Shown piece after piece: positions 51,612-60,264 of a DNA stretch of 64,000 nucleotides. Positions within the stretch are counted from its first letter, which is position 1. The number at the start of each line of letters is the position of its first letter. The notes under the pieces are model-generated. The model saw nothing but the letters and a program-made list of their open reading frames with translations. It did not search any database and was not told the origin of the DNA. Source of the DNA: JAJRZX01 sp964472295 (lineage in GTDB: Bacteria > Desulfobacterota > GWC2-55-46 > JADFVP01). A program made the position numbers and the translations under genes. Location: assembly GCA_964472295.1 (NCBI GenBank), contig CAYYJQ010000007.1:1-64000 (forward strand), given 5' to 3'.

Positions 51612-51731
51612 GCCCCTGGTATCTCAGCCCCCGGCCGCACCCGCGCCCCCGGCCTCTACCGCTCCCCCCCACCATTCGCTCCCTTTGCCCCTGACTTGGC
51701 CCCCTTTGGCAACCCTCGACTCCCCCTGCCA
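51612..51731 (-). repeat. G-tract-rich spacer downstream of rseP
   Basis: On the minus strand G-tracts of 3-7 start two codons after the rseP stop (GGCAGGGGGAGTCGAGGG, GGGGGCCAAG, GGTGGGGGGGAG) and run to the tsaB duplication. Confidence 0.7.
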
Positions 51732-53033
51732 TCAGCTGAATATGCGGAAGATGTCATTGTATGTGACAAGGACCATGAGGCTTATTATAAGGGCTATGCC
51801 AATCTGTTGCGCTATGCCCATGAAACGCTCGCTCAGCGGTTTACCCTTTATGGACTCAACGGCAATAAACATGATATGGCCGCCATCGAGCACGGGTATT
51901 GGAAAGAGGTTTATGATACCTAACTGAAGACTCAGGAAGGCCACGAGCGATAGTATGTCCGAGAGCCCCTCGTGTGCGGCGCGCCCGGCGACCTGCGCAA
52001 TCATGATGGGTCCGCCGAGGGTCTTAAGGGAATACTGACCGACTATCAGGCCCTTTATCACGACAAAGAGTTTCTCCGTCATCTGCACCGATGCCGAGAG
52101 CCCCTTTGTGATGGATTCACCAACGCCGTACTTCTTGAGGGCCCGCTCCTCCTCGCGTGATACGCCTATCAAGAAGCGCTTGCCGTCATCAGCGGGTTTG
52201 GGCGTTATATCCACTGAAAAGGTCTTTTCTCCCCTCTTGATGGTAAAGCGCTTACTCGCGGCGTCCTTGCTCACAAGAGATTCGAGCTCTAACCAGTGCG
52301 TTATCTTCGTCCCGTTCACGGCCAGAATCTCGTCACCTGGCCTGAGCCCGGCCTTGAAGGCAGGAAAGTCCTTGTTTATGAAACTTATTACAGGCGGCAT
52401 GGGCGGAAGGACGCCGATGGTTCCAGCGCCTGTCTTTTTTGATGTTTTTGGGTTGAGTGTGGCCGATACCACGGCTCCGTCCCTCTTTATGGAGAGCCTC
52501 AAGGAGCTCGATGGGTTCATGGCCGTGATTGCCATAAAGTCCTCCCATGTGGGGATCTCGTTGCCGTCAACAGAGCGTATTATATCGCCTTTTTTCAGAC
52601 CGGCTTCTGCGGCGGGGCTATCGTTAAAGACATAGCCCACCTCGGCGGGCCTCTCAAGATAGGCAGGTATCTCGATGCCTATTATGTAGATGAGGGGCAG
52701 GAGGATAAAGGCAAGAACCAGGTTCATAATGGGCCCGGCGCTCACTATGGCGGCGCGAACAAGGGGAGGTTTTCCTGTAAAGGACCTTTTCCTGTCTTCT
52801 TCTGATATTTCCTCGCCAGGGACCTCGCCCACCATCTTCACATAACCGCCCAGGGGCAGGAGGCTCAGCATGTACTCGGTCTCGCCCTTTTTCACCCCTA
52901 TGAGTTTTGGGCCAAAACCGAGAGAAAACTTTTCAACCTTGATATTGCTGAGTTTGGCTACTACGAAGTGTCCGAATTCATGAATAAAGACGAGTACGCC
53001 AAGTACTATTACAAAGGATACGACTGTAACCAT
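51732..53033 (-). CDS. rseP: Intramembrane site-2 zinc protease RseP
   Basis: 433 residues. Cleaves anti-sigma factors and signal peptides within the inner membrane. HEFGH (18-22) is the zinc site in the first helix; two PDZ domains follow (about 120-190 and 205-280: AGLKKGDIIRSVDG, AGLRPGDEILAVNG). The C-terminal NLFPIPVLDGGH (about 380) supplies the third ligand. 11 bases after dxr. Confidence 0.95.
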   Translation of the reverse strand: MVTVVSFVIVLGVLVFIHEFGHFVVAKLSNIKVEKFSLGFGPKLIGVKKGETEYMLSLLPLGGYVKMVGEVPGEEISEEDRKRSFTGKPPLVRAAIVSAGPIMNLVLAFILLPLIYIIGIEIPAYLERPAEVGYVFNDSPAAEAGLKKGDIIRSVDGNEIPTWEDFMAITAMNPSSSLRLSIKRDGAVVSATLNPKTSKKTGAGTIGVLPPMPPVISFINKDFPAFKAGLRPGDEILAVNGTKITHWLELESLVSKDAASKRFTIKRGEKTFSVDITPKPADDGKRFLIGVSREEERALKKYGVGESITKGLSASVQMTEKLFVVIKGLIVGQYSLKTLGGPIMIAQVAGRAAHEGLSDILSLVAFLSLQLGIINLFPIPVLDGGHIMFIAVESIKGKPLSERFMGIAQQIGIALIISLMVLVTYNDIFRIFS

Positions 53034-53044
53034 AAAAGTCTTAC

Positions 53045-54205
53045 CTACCTCAGATTCTTTATAAAATCACTGGCCCTTTCGCGCGCCTCCCTGTCAGCGG
53101 CAAGGACATCTTCTATGGACGTTATCCTTCGCGACGTGCATGCCGAGAGGACTTCGTCTATTACCCTGTATATATCAGTAAACCTTATATTGCCCTTTAG
53201 GAAACTCTCTACAGCCACCTCATCGGCGGCGTTCAGGACCGCAGGGGCAGTCCCACCGAGACGCAGTGCGCCGTAGGCAAGGCCGAGACATGGAAATTCC
53301 CTGGAGTCGGGCTCAAAGAACTCAAGTGAGAGGCCGTCAAGAGAGAGGGGTTCGATTACGCCATCGAGCCTCTCGGGGTATCCAAGGGCATATGCTATGG
53401 GCCCCTTCATGTCCGCGGTACCCATCTGCGAGATTATGGAGCCGTCCCTGTACTCCACCATTGAGTGGATAATGGACTGCGGGTGTATGACAACGGAGAT
53501 CCTCTCAGGGGGGAGGCCGAATAGCCAGCTCGCCTCTATAACCTCAAGCCCCTTGTTCATGAGAGTAGCCGAGTCAATAGTGACCTTTTGGCCCATGGAC
53601 CACCTCGGGTGTTTAAGGGCCTCCTCAGGGGTGACGGCCTCAAGGTCAATGGATTTTTTCCCAAAAAAAGGCCCGCCCGAGGCGGTAAGGATAATGCGCC
53701 GCACATCAGCGGCCCGGTGACCCGAGAGCGACTGGAAGAGGGCGCTGTGCTCGCTGTCAACGGGCAGGATGCGCGAACCCGTACTCCGGGCCGTCTCCAT
53801 TACAAGGGAGCCGGCGGCAACCATTGTCTCCTTATTGGCAAGGGCTATGTCCACCCCAGCCTTTACGGCGGCCATTGTGGGGACAAGGCCCGCGGCGCCG
53901 GAGATGGCGGCAACGACCATGTCAACGCCTTCGAGGGTGGCGGCTGTGGAGGCTCCTTCAAGTCCATAGCCTACCCGGACCCTGCCGGGAAAGCGCCCTT
54001 CAATGAGTTTTGCGTCAGACTCGTTTCGGACCGATACATAAGAGGGGTTAAACTCTTCTATCTGCCCGATAAGGAGATCGATGTTTCTCCCTGCCGCAAG
54101 GGCCCTGACGCTGAAGCGCCCGGGGAACGCGCGCGCTACGTCAAGGGTGCTCCTGCCGATGGAGCCCGTTGACCCGAGTATGGATAGACTTTTTTTGTCG
54201 CTCAT
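53045..54205 (-). CDS. dxr: 1-deoxy-D-xylulose 5-phosphate reductoisomerase
   Basis: 386 residues. MEP-pathway step two. NADPH-binding ILGSTGSIGRSTLDV (9-23), ALANKETMVAAG (about 121), the metal site LPVDSEHSALFQ (about 147-158) and ATLMNKGLEVIEA complete the active site. It starts the isoprenoid part of the cell-envelope gene run (dxr, uppS, cdsA). Confidence 0.97.
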   Translation of the reverse strand: MSDKKSLSILGSTGSIGRSTLDVARAFPGRFSVRALAAGRNIDLLIGQIEEFNPSYVSVRNESDAKLIEGRFPGRVRVGYGLEGASTAATLEGVDMVVAAISGAAGLVPTMAAVKAGVDIALANKETMVAAGSLVMETARSTGSRILPVDSEHSALFQSLSGHRAADVRRIILTASGGPFFGKKSIDLEAVTPEEALKHPRWSMGQKVTIDSATLMNKGLEVIEASWLFGLPPERISVVIHPQSIIHSMVEYRDGSIISQMGTADMKGPIAYALGYPERLDGVIEPLSLDGLSLEFFEPDSREFPCLGLAYGALRLGGTAPAVLNAADEVAVESFLKGNIRFTDIYRVIDEVLSACTSRRITSIEDVLAADREARERASDFIKNLR

Positions 54206-54262
54206 ATGTTTGTTTTAGATGAATTTCGCAGGCTATGTGAGGCGATATAATTTCTTATTATC

Positions 54263-55015
54263 CTATATTTTAAGATGAATTACCAGAAGATAAATAGCAG
54301 GAAGAGAAAAGAGCATGCTGTCTATCCTGTCAAGAAGCCCACCATGACCGGGCACTATGGTCCCTGAGTCCTTTACGCCCGCGCCCCGCTTTATGATAGA
54401 CTCGAAGAGGTCTCCCGCTATGCCGAGGACGCCTATCACAAGGGCCGCGATTGTGGCAAGACCAGCGCCACCGAGACAGGCAAAGGCATTAAAGACAAGG
54501 GCCGCGATTATACCGGAGGTAATGCCCCCCACGGCACCCTCGATGGTCTTGCCCGGGCTGATGGAGGGAGAGAGCTTGTGTCTGCCAAGGAGTTTTCCCG
54601 TAAGATAGGCAAAGGAATCATTACACCATATGATGATAAGGAAGAAGAGAATCCAGAGCCTGCCGCGGGGTATCTCGCCAAGGAGGATAAACGTTGAGAG
54701 GGGCAGGCTTATGTAAAGAAGCCCCATAGTCTTAACCGCCGCCTCAGGGAGGGCATGACGGAGTTTCGGCGCCCTGTGGGCCGAGGCGAAGATAAAGACA
54801 AGGAGCGCGCCAGGAAGAAGAAGCGAGGGAAAGACCCTGCCCGTGAGATACACAGAGAGTGGGATGAGGAGCCCGAGAAAAGGGGCCAGCGCGCCCGCGC
54901 CACTGCCGCGGTATATGGGGGCCGAGAGCCTGCCATACTCAAGGAGAGAGACAAGCGTAAGGGCCTCGACCACAAGGAAGACAAGAAGGGGCGGTCCATA
55001 GAGGACAAGGGCCAC
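54263..55015 (-). CDS. cdsA: Phosphatidate cytidylyltransferase (CdsA)
   Basis: Makes CDP-diacylglycerol, the donor for PssA at 43-44 kb. Multi-helix membrane protein with the C-terminal signature SPSISPGKTIEGAVGG and GDLFESIIKRGAGVKDSG and then the catalytic HGGLLDRIDSML. The annotated start is the only ATG/GTG/TTG (GTG, 55015). But the same frame continues upstream as KRVATAFLLIPVV, the usual CdsA first helix, to a CTG at 55057 (preceded by ATT at 55060 and by GGGGGGG). Translation from CTG or ATT would give about 264 residues. No in-frame canonical start precedes it before a stop at about 55090. Confidence 0.88.
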   Translation of the reverse strand: MALVLYGPPLLVFLVVEALTLVSLLEYGRLSAPIYRGSGAGALAPFLGLLIPLSVYLTGRVFPSLLLPGALLVFIFASAHRAPKLRHALPEAAVKTMGLLYISLPLSTFILLGEIPRGRLWILFFLIIIWCNDSFAYLTGKLLGRHKLSPSISPGKTIEGAVGGITSGIIAALVFNAFACLGGAGLATIAALVIGVLGIAGDLFESIIKRGAGVKDSGTIVPGHGGLLDRIDSMLFSLPAIYLLVIHLKI

Positions 55016-55110
55016 TACAACGGGAATGAGTAAAAAGGCTGTGGCTACTCTTTTCAGAATACCCCCCCTGCCCTGGTTCTTGAATCGGCATTATTCACTC
55101 GGCAAAGATA

Positions 55111-55863
55111 TTAAAGGAGGGCGCCTACCTTTTCCTTCTCTTTTACAAGGCCAAAACGCCTCTCACGGCGGTGATAATCCAAGATGGCCTCGTCAAAATC
55201 ATCCCTTGTGAAGTCGGGCCAGAGAACATCGGTGATATGGATTTCAGTATAGGCCAGCTGCCAGAGGAGAAAATTGCTTATCCTGCACTCGCCGCTCGTC
55301 CTTATGAGGAGGTCAGGGTCAGGGATACCCGCCGTATAGAGGCCCTGGCTGAAAAGTTCCTCGGTTATATCCGAGGCCTTTATCTCGCCGCTCTCGACCC
55401 TCTCGGCAAGGACCCTTGCGGCCCGCGCTATCTCTTCCCTTCCGCTGTAACTTAGCGCCAGTTGAAGGTGCATCTTCTCAAAAGAGGCGGTCTTCTCCTC
55501 AAGTTCAACTATGGCCCTGGCCACCCCGCCGGGCAGGTCTTCAATATTACCAATGGCGCGAAAACGGATACTATTCTTAAGGAAGAGGTCCTCGTCTTTT
55601 CTGATATGCTTCTCAAGGAGCCTCATGAGAAAGGATACCTCCTCGACAGGGCGTTGCCAGTTCTCTCTTGAGAAGGTATAGAGCGTAAGGTATTTAACGC
55701 CCAGTTCACTGCAATAGGTAACAATGTCGCGGACAACCTCAATGCCCTTTTTGTGGCCATTAATCCTGTTAAGGAGCCTTTTACGGGCCCAGCGTCCATT
55801 GCCGTCCATTATGATGGCAATATGGCGGGGCGGGTCCAGTTGAGAGAGGTCTGCCATATTCAT
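55111..55863 (-). CDS. uppS: Isoprenyl (undecaprenyl) diphosphate synthase
   Basis: 250 residues. Cis-prenyltransferase: IIMDGNGRWARKR (17-29, catalytic Asp), NGHKKG, TLYTFSRENWQRP (about 80), LSYSGREEI and PDLLIRTSGECRISNFLLWQ (about 196-215). Makes the lipid carrier for cell-wall and glycan synthesis. Also plausible partner for the glycosyltransferase at 306-1058, since both use polyprenyl phosphate. Confidence 0.95.
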   Translation of the reverse strand: MNMADLSQLDPPRHIAIIMDGNGRWARKRLLNRINGHKKGIEVVRDIVTYCSELGVKYLTLYTFSRENWQRPVEEVSFLMRLLEKHIRKDEDLFLKNSIRFRAIGNIEDLPGGVARAIVELEEKTASFEKMHLQLALSYSGREEIARAARVLAERVESGEIKASDITEELFSQGLYTAGIPDPDLLIRTSGECRISNFLLWQLAYTEIHITDVLWPDFTRDDFDEAILDYHRRERRFGLVKEKEKVGALL

Positions 55864-56026
55864 AGGCCTTTAAGGATAAGGATAAAGGGCAACGAGTGAG
55901 GCGGGCAAGATAAATGTGCATTCCCTTAAGTATCGGTTCCAGACCCCCTGAACGTTCGGCCCTGCGTCACTGAGTGGCCGGGTTGCTCAGAGGCTTATAT
56001 TATACCGCAAGTCAGGCTCCAACGGG

Positions 56027-56584
56027 CTAAATTTCCATAATCTCACTCTCTTTTCTTGAGAGCGCCTCGTCGGTCTTCTTGATATAAGAGTCTGTGATGG
56101 ACTGTATCTCATCGCAGGCCCTCTTGTGCTCGTCCTGGGAGATCTCCTTATCCTTCTCGAGTTTTTTGAACCTGTCGTTAAACTCCCTGCGGATGTTTCT
56201 TATGGATATTCTGCACTCCTCGGCAAACTTGTGGGCCACCTTTACAAGATCTTTTCTCCTCTCTTCCGTAAGCTGGGGTATATTTATGCGGATTATCTTC
56301 CCATCATTGGAAGGCGTGAGCCCAAGGGCCGAGGACTGTATGGCCTTTTCAATGGCGTTTATCTGCGATACGTCCCAGGGCTGAACCGTTATGAGCCTGG
56401 GCTCCGGGGCGTTAAGCGTGGCCACCTGGTTAAGGGGCGTAGGCGTTCCGTAGTAATCGACCATAACGGTATCAAAGATGGATACAGATGCACGCCCGGT
56501 GCGAAGCGAGGCAAACTCATGCCCCAGGGCCGAGATAGCCTTGTCCATCTTTTCTTTCATCTCTTTCATGCTCTGCCTTTCCAC
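56027..56584 (-). CDS. frr: Ribosome recycling factor
   Basis: 185 residues, exactly the E. coli length. FASLRTGRASV, YYGTPTPLNQVA and LTEERRKDLVKVA are RRF blocks. The GTG at 56584 (GGAGGAACT just before it) is chosen because it aligns with the usual N-terminus; the ATG at 56569 with AAAGG is possible too. Confidence 0.95.
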   Translation of the reverse strand: MERQSMKEMKEKMDKAISALGHEFASLRTGRASVSIFDTVMVDYYGTPTPLNQVATLNAPEPRLITVQPWDVSQINAIEKAIQSSALGLTPSNDGKIIRINIPQLTEERRKDLVKVAHKFAEECRISIRNIRREFNDRFKKLEKDKEISQDEHKRACDEIQSITDSYIKKTDEALSRKESEIMEI

Positions 56585-56690
56585 AGTTCCTCCGCGGGCG
56601 GTCTCTTTTTACCCCTGGTCCAACCTTTTCTCTAACCTTTCTATCCCCCACTGCCTCTGCGCTAACCCTCAGCCATCGGGTTCTTCTTGC

Positions 56691-57410
56691 TCAGGGAGTT
56701 ACCATTGTGCCAACTTTTTCGCCGTGAGCTATGCGGATGAGGTTTCCGGGACAGCGTATATCAAAGACCATTATTGGCATCTTGTTATCCATGCAGAGAG
56801 ACACGGCAGTTGAGTCCATAACCCTGAGCCCGAGTTTAAGGACATCGATATAGCGGAGCGACTCGTATTTTACGGCCCCGGAGTCGCCCTCAGGGTCGCG
56901 GTCGTAAACGCCGTCAACCTTTGTGCCCTTGAGGAGCACGTCAGCATGCATCTCCATGGCGCGGAGCGCCGCCGCGGTATCAGTGGTAAAATAGGGGTTG
57001 CCCGTGCCCGCGCCGAAGATTACGACACGTTTTTTCTCAAGGTGCCTTATGGCGCGCCTTCTTATGTAGGGCTCTGCCAGTTCCTTCATCTCAATGGCCG
57101 AGATGACGCGTGTGATAACGCCCTCTCTCTCAAGGGCGTCCTGGAGCATGAGGGCGTTTATGACAGTTGCGAGCATTCCCACATAATCGGCAGTGGCCCT
57201 CTCCATGCCCCGCGCGCTCGATGAGACGCCCCTGAAGATATTCCCTCCGCCTATGACAACGGATACGTCTACGCCAAGGCCGTGCAGGCCGGCTATCTCG
57301 CGGGCAACGGTGGTGACAGTATTGTTGTCAACGCCGTACTCGAGCCCTCCCATGAGGACCTCGCCAGAGAGCTTTAAGAGTATTCTCTTGTATTTGAGCG
57401 GCTCGGGCAT
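56691..57410 (-). CDS. pyrH: UMP kinase
   Basis: 239 residues. KLSGEVLMGG near the start binds phosphate; VIGGGNIFRG, ERATADYVGMLATVINAL and GTGNPYFTTDTAAALRA (the UMP site) follow. Phosphorylates UMP, regulated by GTP and UTP in relatives. AAAGGAG precedes the ATG. Confidence 0.97.
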   Translation of the reverse strand: MPEPLKYKRILLKLSGEVLMGGLEYGVDNNTVTTVAREIAGLHGLGVDVSVVIGGGNIFRGVSSSARGMERATADYVGMLATVINALMLQDALEREGVITRVISAIEMKELAEPYIRRRAIRHLEKKRVVIFGAGTGNPYFTTDTAAALRAMEMHADVLLKGTKVDGVYDRDPEGDSGAVKYESLRYIDVLKLGLRVMDSTAVSLCMDNKMPIMVFDIRCPGNLIRIAHGEKVGTMVTP

Positions 57411-57579
57411 GGTCTCCTTTGGAAGAGGCGTATAGAGTATTTTTTTCTACTTAACGAAGGAACGCAAGGTAATGAGATTAGAGCAATCTACTTGGAGATT
57501 AAAAGAGCATATATATTTAAACCTGTATTTCAGGAGGTTAGAGTGCAAACTTGAAGCAATATATCAGGATTTGGGCCTT

Positions 57580-57640
57580 TCCCCTGCCATGCCCCTCCCC
57601 CTCGCCGTGCCGCCTGCCCCTTGCCGCAAAGGCAGGCAGG
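57580..57640 (-). repeat. G-tract-rich spacer downstream of tsf
   Basis: Directly after the tsf stop the minus strand reads CTGCCTGCCTTTGCGGCAAG, GGGCAGGCGG and then GAGGGGGAGGGGCATGGCAG. The first part can form a hairpin (GCCTGCC/GGCAGGC); the rest is G-tract-rich. Confidence 0.6.
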
Positions 57641-58288
57641 TCAGGCCTGAAGCGCCTCCACCTCCTTAAGGAGGTCCTCTTCCTTCTTCTCAAGTCCCTC
57701 GCCAACCTTGAACCTCACGAAACGCCTTACCGAGATATTCTCGCCTATCTTGGCGATGTTCTCGACAACGAGTTTCTCTATGGTCTTGTCCGGGTCCTTT
57801 ACAAAGGGCTGGTCAAGGAGGCATATGCCCTTCAGGAACTTATCGAGTTTGCCCTCCACAATCTTTTCCACTACATGGTCGGGCTTGCCCGTCTCCTTTG
57901 CCTGGTTCACGTATATGGCCTTCTCCGCCTCGATTACATCGGAGGGGACCTCGGAGCGCCTAATGTACTGGGGTCCCATGGCGGCTATGTGCATTGCGAT
58001 GTCCTTGACAAGGGCGAGAAAATCGTCATTACGGGCGACAAAGTCTGTCTCGCAGTTGACCTCAAGGAGCACGCCGAGTTTTCCGCCGGGGTGTATATAG
58101 GAGTAAACAACACCCTCGGATGTAATCCTGCCGGCCTTTTTCTGTGCCGCCGAGAGGCCCTTTTCCCTGAGGTATGTGACGGCCTTGTCCATGTCGCCGT
58201 CAGTCTCGGAGAGGGCCTTCTTGCAGTCCATGAAGCCCGCGCCCGTCTTTTCCCTTAGTGCCTTGACATCCTTTGCCGAAATTCCCAT
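57641..58288 (-). CDS. tsf: Elongation factor Ts (short form)
   Basis: 215 residues against about 280-295 for E. coli; the short form with one core subdomain, common outside Gammaproteobacteria. UBA-like start (VKALREKTGAGFMDCKKALSE), then VLLEVNCETDFVARND (about 72-87), the EF-Tu contact. AGGGAGAATAATATCAAG precedes the ATG. Second gene after rpsB, with repeat A in between. Confidence 0.96.
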   Translation of the reverse strand: MGISAKDVKALREKTGAGFMDCKKALSETDGDMDKAVTYLREKGLSAAQKKAGRITSEGVVYSYIHPGGKLGVLLEVNCETDFVARNDDFLALVKDIAMHIAAMGPQYIRRSEVPSDVIEAEKAIYVNQAKETGKPDHVVEKIVEGKLDKFLKGICLLDQPFVKDPDKTIEKLVVENIAKIGENISVRRFVRFKVGEGLEKKEEDLLKEVEALQA

Positions 58289-58322
58289 CTTGATATTATT
58301 CTCCCTCTTCTGAATTCTTTTT

Positions 58323-58394
58323 GGAAAGTCTGATTAATTCAGACTTTCCCGCAACACAGGGATGTGTTGCCATTTTCGGCAACTGTAAGTTGCC
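58323..58394 (+). repeat. Repeat family A, copy 3 (intact, three hairpins)
   Basis: GGAAAGTCTG-ATTAATT-CAGACTTTCC region (58323-58349), GCAACACA-GGGA-TGTGTTGC (58351-58370) and GGCAAC-TGTAA-GTTGCC (58378-58394) in a row, inside the 175-bp rpsB-tsf gap. The best copy of the family. Confidence 0.9.
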
Positions 58395-58463
58395 TGAAAT
58401 GTAAGGTTCCTTTATAAAGATACCGGATTACTGACCCGGCCTCTATAACAGATGAAGTCTTCT

Positions 58464-59411
58464 TTATGAGGCAGGCTCCCCTGCCTTTTCCGCGGGCTCT
58501 GAAGGCTCCGCAACCGGGGCCGCGGCCTCTTCTACCGGCGCTGTGGTCTCTTGTGCCTTATCCTTGTCTGCGGCCTTGCCGGCAGGCTCGGAGGCAGGCT
58601 CTTCTTTATCCACTGGAGACGCCTCGGACGAAGGCGCGGCCTCGGGAGTCTCTACTACCGTTGGACTTGCCTCGGCCACGGCCTCTTCGGCCTCTTTCTC
58701 TTCAGCCGCGCTCTGAAGGCTTGCCTCGTACATGGCCCTGCCCTCCAAGCAGGCATCCGCTATGGATGAAGAAAAGAGTTTTATGGCGCGTATGGCGTCG
58801 TCATTACCGGGTATTATAAGGTCCACCTCGTCAGGGTCGCAGTTTGAGTCAACAATGGCCACAACGGTTATACCAAGTTTGCGGGCCTCTCTTATGGCGA
58901 TGGCCTCTTTCTTCGAGTCCACGACGAACATCACGGAGGGCGGCTCTTTCATGTCGCGCACCCCGCCAAGGTACTTCTCAAGCCTGAGTTTTTCTCTCTC
59001 AAGCATGAGGCGTTCCTTCTTGGTGGTCCCGGTAAACTCCTCGCTCTCTTCGAGTTTATCGAGTTTGTTAAGGCGCGCTATGCTCTTTTTTACAGTGGCG
59101 AAGTTGGTAAGGAATCCGCCTATCCAGCGGTTGTTCACGTAGAACATTCCGCAGCGCCGGGCCTCCTCCTCAATGGATTTATGGGCCTGCTTCTTTGTGC
59201 CCACAAAGAGGACCTTTCCGCCCTTTGCTGTTATGTCCCGTATAAAGTTGTAGGAAGTCTTGAAGAGACGTACGGTCTGCTGAAGGTCAATGATGTAGAT
59301 GCCGTTTCTGGCCCCGAAGATATAGGACTTCATCTTGGGGTTCCATCTCCTCGTCTGGTGCCCGAAGTGGACACCGCTCTCGAGGAGCTGTTTCATCGTA
59401 AGGTAAGCCAT
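58464..59411 (-). CDS. rpsB: 30S ribosomal protein S2 with acidic C-terminal extension
   Basis: 315 residues. The S2 core ends near 240 (GVHFGHQTRRWNPKMK at 13-28; VGTKKQA; FVVDSKKEAIAIREARKLGI; PGNDDAIRAIKL). About 75 residues rich in Ala, Glu, Pro, Thr and Val follow (EEAAAPVAEPSEPAEKA). Such tails exist in some lineages; this one is long and likely disordered. AAGGAGG precedes the ATG at 59411; upstream frame to 59483 is leader. Promoter at 59519-59546. Confidence 0.95.
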   Translation of the reverse strand: MAYLTMKQLLESGVHFGHQTRRWNPKMKSYIFGARNGIYIIDLQQTVRLFKTSYNFIRDITAKGGKVLFVGTKKQAHKSIEEEARRCGMFYVNNRWIGGFLTNFATVKKSIARLNKLDKLEESEEFTGTTKKERLMLEREKLRLEKYLGGVRDMKEPPSVMFVVDSKKEAIAIREARKLGITVVAIVDSNCDPDEVDLIIPGNDDAIRAIKLFSSSIADACLEGRAMYEASLQSAAEEKEAEEAVAEASPTVVETPEAAPSSEASPVDKEEPASEPAGKAADKDKAQETTAPVEEAAAPVAEPSEPAEKAGEPAS

Positions 59412-59462
59412 GGTATTCCTCCTTTTGCGGTTAAGATCCTCCGCGCCGGTGATGACATGAGC

Positions 59463-59474
59463 CCGCACATGCGG
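59463..59474 (-). promoter_or_regulatory. Leader hairpin of rpsB
   Basis: CCGCA-CA-TGCGG palindrome in the ~100-base rpsB leader. Bacterial rpsB leaders often bind S2 for autorepression; no match to a known S2 motif could be checked. Confidence 0.3.
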
Positions 59475-59518
59475 ACACCGCAAAGAAAACGCGGCGCGTG
59501 TGTATTTAATCGTGTATT

Positions 59519-59546
59519 ATTATCACATTATGGAAGGGGCATGCAA
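59519..59546 (-). promoter_or_regulatory. Promoter of rpsB-tsf
   Basis: TTGCAT (59541-59546), 16 bases, GATAAT (59519-59524) preceded by TGT, on the minus strand, about 105 bases before the ATG. Confidence 0.6.
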
Positions 59547-59594
59547 GAAGTTTTTTACAAAAAAGGAGGGAGCGCCGCTGAGTCATTGCCTGCC

Positions 59595-60206
59595 CTAATC
59601 AGCGGAAGTCCCGAGCGGCCAGGTCATCTCCACGCTTCCGAGGACGCTCTTTATGGTGAGATTGAGAGTAGTTGCCCCTAGGGCCGGAAGAGGGACGTTG
59701 CCGGGGACGGAAAGGCGGGGAAAACGTACTACATAGGCAGCGCTCCAGAGGTCCAGATAGGGGAAGAACTCGCCCCTCAGTGGGTCGGCCCTCACAAGGC
59801 GCGTAATGGAGAGAGGCTCGGTCTTTGTGCCCCTGTCATCCGAGAGGAATATCCTCCATGCTGAATCCTCTGCGTCAAGGTTATTAAGGGCGGCCTCCGA
59901 GGTATGGACGGAGAGAAAGAACTCGGAGTACTCCTTCGCGGCCCTCTTGTCCGTGGCAAGCATACGGGCCCTGTCCTTATCGGAGAGGCCGAAACTCCTG
60001 GCATAATAATCCCTGTAGGCAGACTTGAAAGAAGGCCCCCTGTAGGTGGCAACCACGCTGAGCCGTTCCTCAAGGCCATTAAATAACTTCGCCTCGCGCG
60101 TCCATCTCTTGAGCTCAACATTATAGCGCCTTCTTGCGCCAGTCATGGGACCGGCGCAGGAAGCGAGAAGGAGGGCCAGAAGGAAAAGCGTCAGGGCTCG
60201 CTTCAC
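59595..60206 (-). CDS. Outer-membrane-type lipoprotein of unknown function
   Basis: 203 residues. Signal VKRALTLFLLALLLASCAGP with lipobox Cys at about 17. The mature part has Arg/Tyr-rich helices (RRRYNVELKRWTRE, YRDYYARSFGLS) and a beta-rich second half. I do not recognise the family. The GTG at 60206 (AGGGG six bases before) is chosen because it starts the signal; the open frame continues to 60356 without sense. 58 bases downstream of the FGE-type gene on the same strand. Confidence 0.6.
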   Translation of the reverse strand: MKRALTLFLLALLLASCAGPMTGARRRYNVELKRWTREAKLFNGLEERLSVVATYRGPSFKSAYRDYYARSFGLSDKDRARMLATDKRAAKEYSEFFLSVHTSEAALNNLDAEDSAWRIFLSDDRGTKTEPLSITRLVRADPLRGEFFPYLDLWSAAYVVRFPRLSVPGNVPLPALGATTLNLTIKSVLGSVEMTWPLGTSAD

Positions 60207-60264
60207 GAGTATCCCCTGCCCTGTTTTCTTTATCCCATATTCCGCGGCCTTGCGCGCCACCTGC

